A stretch of DNA of 64,000 bases from Lepeophtheirus salmonis (lineage: Eukaryota > Arthropoda > Copepoda > Siphonostomatoida > Caligidae). Positions 57,289-64,000 of the stretch are shown here, piece after piece. Where the stretch lies: NCBI RefSeq assembly GCF_016086655.4, contig NC_092584.1, positions 11,335,907-11,399,906 on the forward strand, given 5' to 3'. The position numbers and the translations under genes are program-made. Numbering within the stretch: the stretch's first letter is position 1; every line of letters begins with the position of its first letter. The notes below the pieces were generated by a model, which did no database searches, was not told the origin of the DNA, and saw only the letters and a program-made list of their open reading frames with translations.

Positions 57289-60200
57289 TCTGTTGCTCGC
57301 TATTTGTCAACAAAATGTATGTTGGGATGTAAAAGTTAAATTGGAATAGAGTTATGCACTTACCTTTACAACTAAATTGATAGGTAATATAACTTCCGTT
57401 GAAAGTTGTAATGTTATTTAAAATGCATAAGATCCATTATTTTGCAGTTTATATTTTAATTGAGATGTCAAAATGAAACAAATAATTTGGATAATGTTTA
57501 ATCCAATTTGTTTTTTTATAGCAAAATGCTATTTCTTTAAAACATACATTAGTTGACATAGTTTTAGACAAATTTTTTATACAAACTGGAATTAATTTGA
57601 AATTACCGATCTACATATGTATGTGTCAATATAAAATAACAAAGGAACACATTCATTTTGTACTAATGAATTCAAGACAATAAAGGAATTTATGACTGAT
57701 TCAGATTCATTTTTCATTCCTAAAAGAATCCTCAAATTAAAAGTAGGATTAATGAAACATATGTTAAAGAGTTTCTTTATAACTAAAAAGTGATTTCATA
57801 GATTCTATATCTTGTTCTGAACTCGATATATTTCCAGTTTGCCTAAAAAGGGATGAAAAACAACACTCTTCTTTATACCCTTATAACTTATTCATAATAA
57901 ATAGTGATATAGAATATACAAATATTCTATATGTAATTTAAAAAAAATATATAAAAAAAATCTCTTAAAAAAATATGCATCCTCAAGGATTTGTGTTCTA
58001 TTTTGTACTTTTTAAGTAACACAATTTTGAAATATTTAAATTAACTACTCATTGTGAATGGATTCCTTTATTGTTTCTATCTGGGTATCTCATTCCCAAG
58101 GATGAATTCTCCTCCCGTTGTCCCTCATGGAATGAGGAATCCGAATTCGAACATCTCTTGAGACTGATATCAAGTTAGAAATATCTTCCTTCAATTGTTT
58201 AAGTCTTCCTTTTACAATTCATGACGTCATAAAATTAGCATTAAAATTAGAACAAAATGTGATGACAAAACTAACTATTTGCTTGAACACCCCCATAAAA
58301 AATGAAATCACTACAAAATGGAACAAAAAAACCCACTTCTAATGAGTCTTTCAGTATGTTTAAAACTACCAAAACTGATCAAATCAAAAACTAAAGAAAG
58401 AAAATCTTGATTTCGCGGCATAGTATAGTTATTGATTACTACATACATTGAATTGATAAGCGTATCAATAGATTTATTATTTTTGTGCAATTTTTTGTCC
58501 AAAATAATTTCCAAACGAACATTAAAATTTTGAAAAATGAGCATCAAAAATATAAAAATGAGGCAATTTGTATTTAAATAAAAATACATAATTATTAGGA
58601 CTATTTAAATTATCAACCTTTGTTTTATTCTTAACATAATTTAATGATATATTTAGCTGTTATCTAAATAGATACAGTCGGCGTTGAGAGCGGGTACAAA
58701 ATGTAAAATACAGATGCAACTTAAAATATTAATTTGCGGACTTACATTATTAGTTATAGAGTAATTAATTGTTGCCAACTAAAATTGGATATAAAAATCT
58801 ATAATAAGGGGAGGGTCACTTGTTAGAACTCGCTCGAGAACCTTGCTTTTTTAATCTGATTAGTTATCTACCTGTTTTTTTTTTCCTCATTCATAATTGT
58901 AATTAAACTTATAATATTTTTAATTCTTAAACTGACTTATTTGTATAACTATTATTTGGATATATTTACTGTTTTGGATTACAAGCTTTTATGATTTTTG
59001 ACTGATGTGATATGTTTAAATATTATGTCTAGGTCTAAGTGAAAAAAAAAAAGTTGCTGTTTCCACGAACTTTTCTCAGGCCCAAAGTAGCACTTTCTTA
59101 TCCACAAATTCGACATAAGTATCCTATTGAGCCGCTCCTTCCTCTCACCGCAAATAGAGGCCCAATTTTACATGCCCTTTCCGTAACGTAAACAACTCTG
59201 GTTCCTATTGTATTTTATTCTCAAGACATGTATCACTGAACCTGCACCCCAGCTTTTTGAATAAGGCACTGGGAAACATGTCACGTGAGAGAAGCTTCAA
59301 AATTTAATTCCTTCGTTGCTCTATTTTACTTGTTCTCATTTGATTTATTTTTACTTGAGTCAAAAGATTACATAAGGAATCTTTAATCCCAAAACCTATC
59401 TTTCTTTGAGTTTGAAGACAATCGACAAATATATTTTTGATTTATTAAAATATAAATTACGAGTACTACTAGATGAAATCAATCCTGTAATATTTGACGG
59501 GATATATAAATTTATAAGAAATTAAAGTGTGAATCGATTTTGATCGAATGCTACAAAATGATCTCATTTAAAAAAAAGTTCTTACTATTCATTGAGTCAA
59601 TAAGCATATTAAGAAAATTACAGAAAGAAACGCAGAATGCCAAAAAAAACAAACAAAAAACACACAAATATTTTATTCTCCTTCAAATACATACAAAAAC
59701 CATGGGATTCCTAAATTAGATCAAAAGGCTTCCCAAAAAAATATATATTGATTTAGAAACAAAAAAAAATTAAAGAATTATCTTCCTGTTCTAAAAAAAA
59801 TTCATTTTCTTCTATTTTTCCTTATACTTTATTCTTCCGTTTCTTTCCTTAAAAAATCTCATTGAAAGCCTATTTTAATATATATATATATATATGTTGC
59901 TATAACGATATTGCTTCAAAAAATGTAATACCTAATAAGAACATGATTTAAAATTTAATCATGTCAAGAAAAAGAAGTAATTTAATTAGTTTTTTTGAAA
60001 TATTTATATTTAAAAATATAGTGTAATTTGTATCATTATATCTCTATAGAATGTTAAAACATTTTAGTTAAGTTCATAGTGTTTCAAAACCCTAAGCGAT
60101 TCACAACAAAAGTTTAATAGGAGTTATTTCTATATTGTTTCAAAGTTATGAATACGCCATAATTTTTTCTTTGTTATTTATGTATTCATAAAATAGGTCT

Positions 60201-60493
60201 AATTTAATTTAACGAGATAGAGAGTTAAAACGCATCAAATATCTCTCCTTTACCTTGTTAGTGCTCAAAAAAATGAAATTAAGAGGTTAAGGGTGTATAC
60301 AAACTCACAAGTATGGTTACGTTGAAGAACTTAGCTTAAACTCTCTGTATCTCATTTTCATTAACAAAAATCGGATGTGAACGAAATTCTGGCACCCTTT
60401 AGATCAAATACTCTCAACAAGCGGCCCTTAATCCAAGTCAGGTCCACAAAAACTATTTAACGACAATAATGATAGAAAAATAATTTTGGAATC
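57289..60493. other. AT-rich stretch without recognisable gene
   Basis: The minus frame at 58311-58589 is AT-driven. (AT)n lies at 59880-59895. Somewhat GC-richer patches at 58085-58160 and 59060-59290 show no coherent frame. Confidence 0.45.
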
Positions 60494-60626
60494 GACATAG
60501 CTCAATGGACACTCGGAATAAATTATTCTCTTGAACTCAATCTACGTAGGTTCAAGGCCCGATCATTCATCAGTGACACTCCATCTGACATATTTCAGGA
60601 ACCATAAAAAAAAAAAAAAAAAAAAA
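60494..60626 (+). repeat. tRNA-derived SINE with A-tail, copy 2
   Basis: The RNA polymerase III A box TAGCTCAATGGA is at 60498 and a perfect B box GGTTCAAGGCC at 60549, 51 bases apart. The head resembles a tRNA. A 3' body of about 45 bp follows, then 21 A at 60606-60626. Possible target duplications are TTTTGGAAT (left) and ATATGGAAT (right). It is the best-preserved of three copies. Confidence 0.7.
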
Positions 60627-60834
60627 GAATATGGAATTAGATGAAAGATCTAAAAAGATATGATGGTGGATTTCAACTGGTTCAGTAATTGTTTTCATCC
60701 TTACCCAATGGTGTATGGAATGGGCATAGGTTCATTAATTCTAAAAGGTGGAATGTTTAAATCGCCATGTTTGGGCAAGTATTTTTACACTAAAATAAAT
60801 GCGATGAAATAAAAATATTGTACTAAACTCACTT

Positions 60835-61000
60835 AGATCAGATAAGAGTAGCTTAGTTGTCATAACATTTTATTAATGCAAATCCCGCTTCATTAATAGC
60901 GAGGAAATATTGGCTTCGATAACACATTCTGGTGTCTATTCTCAGTTATACTCCAAGTTCAACAAAGGATTGCAATTACAATCCTGAGCAAAATCTCATT
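60835..61000 (+). repeat. Repeat R copy
   Basis: AGATCAGATAAGAGTAGCTT, TCATAACATTTTATTAATGC, then TCTCAGTTATACTCCAAGTT and CAACAAAGGATTGCAATTAC follow the order of blocks in the 29500-30230 cluster. The tail resembles 9150-9240. Confidence 0.45.
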
Positions 61001-61088
61001 GTTACTAGTGATGGAACGATTTAAAAAAAATCTAACTGCCAATACTTTAACTTTTTATATGACAGTTAAAAAAGACTATTTTTTTATC

Positions 61089-61600
61089 AGAGGCGTCCAG
61101 AGAATTATATATATTTTTGGGTTTTTTGATTTTTAAAAAATCCAAAAATTCAATTTTTTTCGAAAAAAATTTGAAAAACGCCATTTTTTCCAAAAAAATT
61201 TCAAAAATCCACAAATGGTTACAATAAAGTAATTTTTTGGGGGAAAAAGTAAAAATCAACACCTGTTAACAAATTTTTTTTTGTATAAAAAATTTTAAAA
61301 TCTATATTTTTTCAAAAAAATTGTTTTAATTAAATTTCAAAAAATCAACAAATGTACAGAAAAAAGGAAATTAAAACAAAATTTCAAAAATCCTCAGTTG
61401 TTTTCAAAAAATAAATTGTTATACCAAAATTTCAAAAGTTTTGGAAAAAAAATATTCAAATTTTAGATTTTTGTTGAAAAATTTAAAAAATAAATTTTTT
61501 GGAAATAAACTTGACAAATTAAATTAAACCTCATAAATTAAATTTTAGAAAAAAAATATTTTTTTATTAAATTTTCTATTAAAAAACAAAAATTCCTTTA
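61089..61600. repeat. Degenerate GGAAAA/TTTCAAAAATCC repeat block
   Basis: CAGAGGCGTCCAGAGAATTA at 61089 is followed by about 500 bp of imperfect repeats of TTTTTTGGAAAAAAA and AAATTTCAAAAATCC. It closely resembles the interior of 10948-11389. The right terminus was not found. The minus frame at 61047-61262 is a by-product of this composition. Confidence 0.45.
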
Positions 61601-63335
61601 TTTGGGGGCGGGGGTATTCATAATAAGAAATAAAAAATATTTTTCCGATGCTAATCCTAATTTTCCGATTCTAATTAATACTTCTATCATTAGTTGTTAC
61701 TCTCTATCTTTCATAAGCAGAGGTGCTAGATATTACTATATACTTAGATATTCTCTCTTCATGAATTTAACACTAATGATAACAGCTTTGGAAAAAAAAC
61801 ACCCTGTCAAAAAAAAAAAAAAAAAAAAACTGTTTTCACTTTCAAGGACATAATTTAAACATCTCTGCATATAACTGCTGTCTAAAGCTTTCGAATAACA
61901 GGGTTAATGGCTTTTAAGGAAACTGCACTCTTCATAATGTAGAAAAACAATATGGTAATATTGGAAATCTAAAAGTAGAGGAACTGATAGGCAATATGAG
62001 TGTTTGAGATACAAATATTTATTGATTGGAAAATGTTTCATACTTTTTCACTACTCTTAATGTGGGTAACTATGAATTATGTACATATAATTATATTTTA
62101 AAGTTTTTTTTTTCAGTAATTGATTTATATCTCTATTAGTATTTATCTAGGTACTTGATAAACATACATGGTTTATTATAATTTACTTTAAAGTAGACGT
62201 TGTTATTCTAATATTACTAAAACCGTCAAATTGAAGAGTTATTTTTCAAAGTCAAATTATTTCTCCTTCGTTTTTTTTACTATGATGTTGACAAAAAAAA
62301 CAACATTTTATTCATCAGAAATTATTTAAAATAATTATGTCAGATAAAATACTTGTATAATTTAATTTGATTAACAACCTTTGTAATTGCAAGTTTGAAT
62401 ATTAAGTGTGTACTAAAAATTTTAAGTCTAGTTATCACATCAAATACTTTCGGATCATTCATCCCTCCCCTATTTTGTAATATCATACACTTCTATCATA
62501 TGAATATATAGACGTAGTTTGAACGAACTCATCAACAGATACAAAAGTTCTTGTTTACCTCAATATATAGTTTATCATTATATATAAAAAAATCTGACAT
62601 GATAAGAATATACCGCACTATACAGGGAGTAAGAAAAATTCCAAATAGAGTGTTATTGCTAAATCTGCTGTGTTTGAAACTGCCTTATGCGACCTCTTGT
62701 TTCAATATTTTTAATAATTTAAGTCAATTTATGTTTCAATTTATTGCTTATGAAGTTTGAGTTAAAAGGAAAAGAGGTAAGGTAAAATAAAATAGTAAGA
62801 ACTAAATTGATACACTCACGCACATAAAAAAATGACAAAAATAACTAAAAAGATTTACAATATCTACTGAACAGTGGGAGATAACATTATTATAAAATAC
62901 ATTTCTTTGAAGAATATTTTTTTTTGTATAGAACAAGGTTACAAAATAAACTTTTTCTTCTCCAATAGCGCTACGGAAAAAATTTAAGAACATCAAATAG
63001 GTAGGTACTTTTTTTTTGACTTAAAATAAATATAGGTATAACTTTCATTTTATGTTGAAAACTTTTATTATTTATTTAAAAAAAAAAATCTGAAGAAAAT
63101 ATACTAAGGAAATATCGAACTCAACCAATCGATACTTTTTATTCATGTGATGTACAGGGTTGATATTTTAAATCCGAAAATGTAAGGATAGTGTAGTACA
63201 TGGCCTAAAAAGTATCGGCCTTAATAAAGAAAACACTTTCTTGGAACAAAATTTATAACACTTTTCAAACTATTGCTTATCTTGAACAGTATTTTTTCCA
63301 TCGATAAATAACTTAATGAATAATCCGTTTGGGGG
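61601..63335. other. AT-rich stretch without recognisable gene
   Basis: It contains a 22-A tract at 61809-61830 and chance ORFs at 62551-62760 and 62802-62996. Bases 61640-61720 show a weak likeness to the tail of repeat R. Confidence 0.45.
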
Positions 63336-63392
63336 ATTTATTATCCTGAATTCAATCTGCGTAGTTTTGCACCACGGTCATTCCTAGAGAAG
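63336..63392 (+). repeat. tRNA-derived SINE, degraded copy 3
   Basis: ATTTATTATCCTGAATTCAA followed by TCTGCGTAG and CACGGTCATTCCTAG aligns with the middle of the copy at 60494. The A box is no longer visible and there is no A-tail. Confidence 0.4.
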
Positions 63393-63689
63393 GAAATATA
63401 CATTATGTATGTATATGGACTTCCAAGAATATTCTTAGGTAAGATGGAGTAATTGTTTTCGATCCGTTGTAGTGACACACGTACCGCAATAACTCATATA
63501 CTTGAAGAAAATATTATCATGAAATTTTGACAACCGTCTTTTGAAGGTTGGCACAAACTACAAATGAAGTGTTTCAAAAAAATAAAAATAGTTCCATCTA
63601 TGTTTGAAGACCATGACTTTTAGCCCTATATCAAAATTTATTTCCAAAATTAATTCTGCAATTCATAAATCTTTACCTCTTATATGACG

Positions 63690-64000
63690 GTGTACATAGT
63701 AGAGTAATAAATCATTTATATCTTCAACTACAACCTCTAACCTTACCCTGAACACGGAAAAGGGTGTCCACTGCACCCAGAGTGAAACCCCTTAAGGAGT
63801 AATAAGTCTTATATGTACGTTTATTGGACTCTCTCGCCAATACTCCCCACATACATTAGTGCAAGGGTTTCAGATCTGGCGAGCCAGGAAGCCTCATTTC
63901 CTTTTGTCTAAAATATGTCTAAATTGTAGGAACACCAATTTTGGATAAGATGGGAGAAGGGTGGGACGGACTAACATCTTGCTGGAAGACATATGACCTT
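63690..64000 (-). pseudogene. Tc1-like transposase C-terminal half, running off the window
   Basis: From the right edge the minus strand reads YVFQQDVSPSHPSP at about 63990, the second-D motif (FQQDGAPSHxS). It continues with SPDLKPLH and CMWGVLARESNKRTYKT near 63850, the third-D region (SPDLNPLDYxxW). The C-terminal block (FRVRLEVVVED, near 63735) is in a shifted frame. A stop near 63905 separates the two motifs. The N-terminal half should lie beyond 64000. The family was not matched to the others here. Confidence 0.65.

Noticed and set aside
58311..58589. 92-codon minus-strand ORF
   Set aside because: Composition is dominated by I, L, N, K and F with no motif, and it is consistent with chance.
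61047..61262. 71-codon minus-strand ORF rich in F and K
   Set aside because: It is a by-product of the degenerate GGAAAA/TTTCAAAAATCC repeats.
1..64000. CRISPR arrays, operons, phage or plasmid functions
   Set aside because: No regularly spaced direct repeats or prokaryotic gene organisation. Splice and poly(A) signals and the transposon content indicate an animal genome.

Overview
The window is AT-rich animal DNA (roughly 70% A+T by eye) with almost no long open frames, spliced-gene signals, and a very high load of decayed transposons. The mix of Tc1/mariner, mariner, hAT and L1/Tx1-like non-LTR relics, and the transposase sequences themselves, resemble what I know from siphonostomatoid copepods such as the salmon louse Lepeophtheirus. 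That assignment is inference from recognition, not from a search. There is no sign of prokaryotic organisation: no operons, Shine-Dalgarno starts or CRISPR arrays.

Only one piece of host protein-coding gene is convincingly recognisable: the last coding exon of a voltage-gated potassium channel on the minus strand at 47198-47463. It encodes the end of the pore loop, helix S6 and a short cytoplasmic tail, and an AATAAA poly(A) signal lies about 170 bases downstream. No earlier exon of that gene was found in the 16.5 kb upstream inside the window. Weaker host-gene candidates are a possible terminal exon at 8069-8308, a GC-richer open patch at 11713-12108 (minus), a 61-residue ORF at 54588-54773 (minus) and a 114-residue ORF at 56944-57288 (minus). 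A cluster of unassigned minus-strand frames at 42342-43330 holds the longest ORF in the window (181 codons).

The rest is repeats. Left part (0-14 kb): an L1/Tx1-like LINE remnant, three copies of a Tc1-like family (family B, ends like TACCGAGTGGTCCATTGAAA), a tRNA-like repeat cluster, a hAT-type AT-rich element and a decayed hAT transposase with BED finger. Middle part (15-40 kb): four mariner-type pieces including a foldback element, Tc1-like families A, B, E, F and G, further LINE pieces at 20, 31.7, 37.3 and 39-40.5 kb, and a cluster of a short dispersed repeat (repeat R). Right part (41-64 kb): a 583-bp tandem duplication, the unassigned ORFs, a piggyBac-like MITE with TTAA flanks, the potassium channel exon, a hAT MITE, a second foldback mariner, a 199-bp tandem duplication, tRNA-derived SINE copies and a Tc1-like transposase running off the right edge.

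No transposase or reverse transcriptase here is intact; all carry stops, frameshifts or internal deletions. The most unusual structure is a pair of mariner-derived elements (17528-18133 and about 51116-51965) that share the same inverted internal junction, which suggests that a rearranged, foldback mariner went on to transpose.
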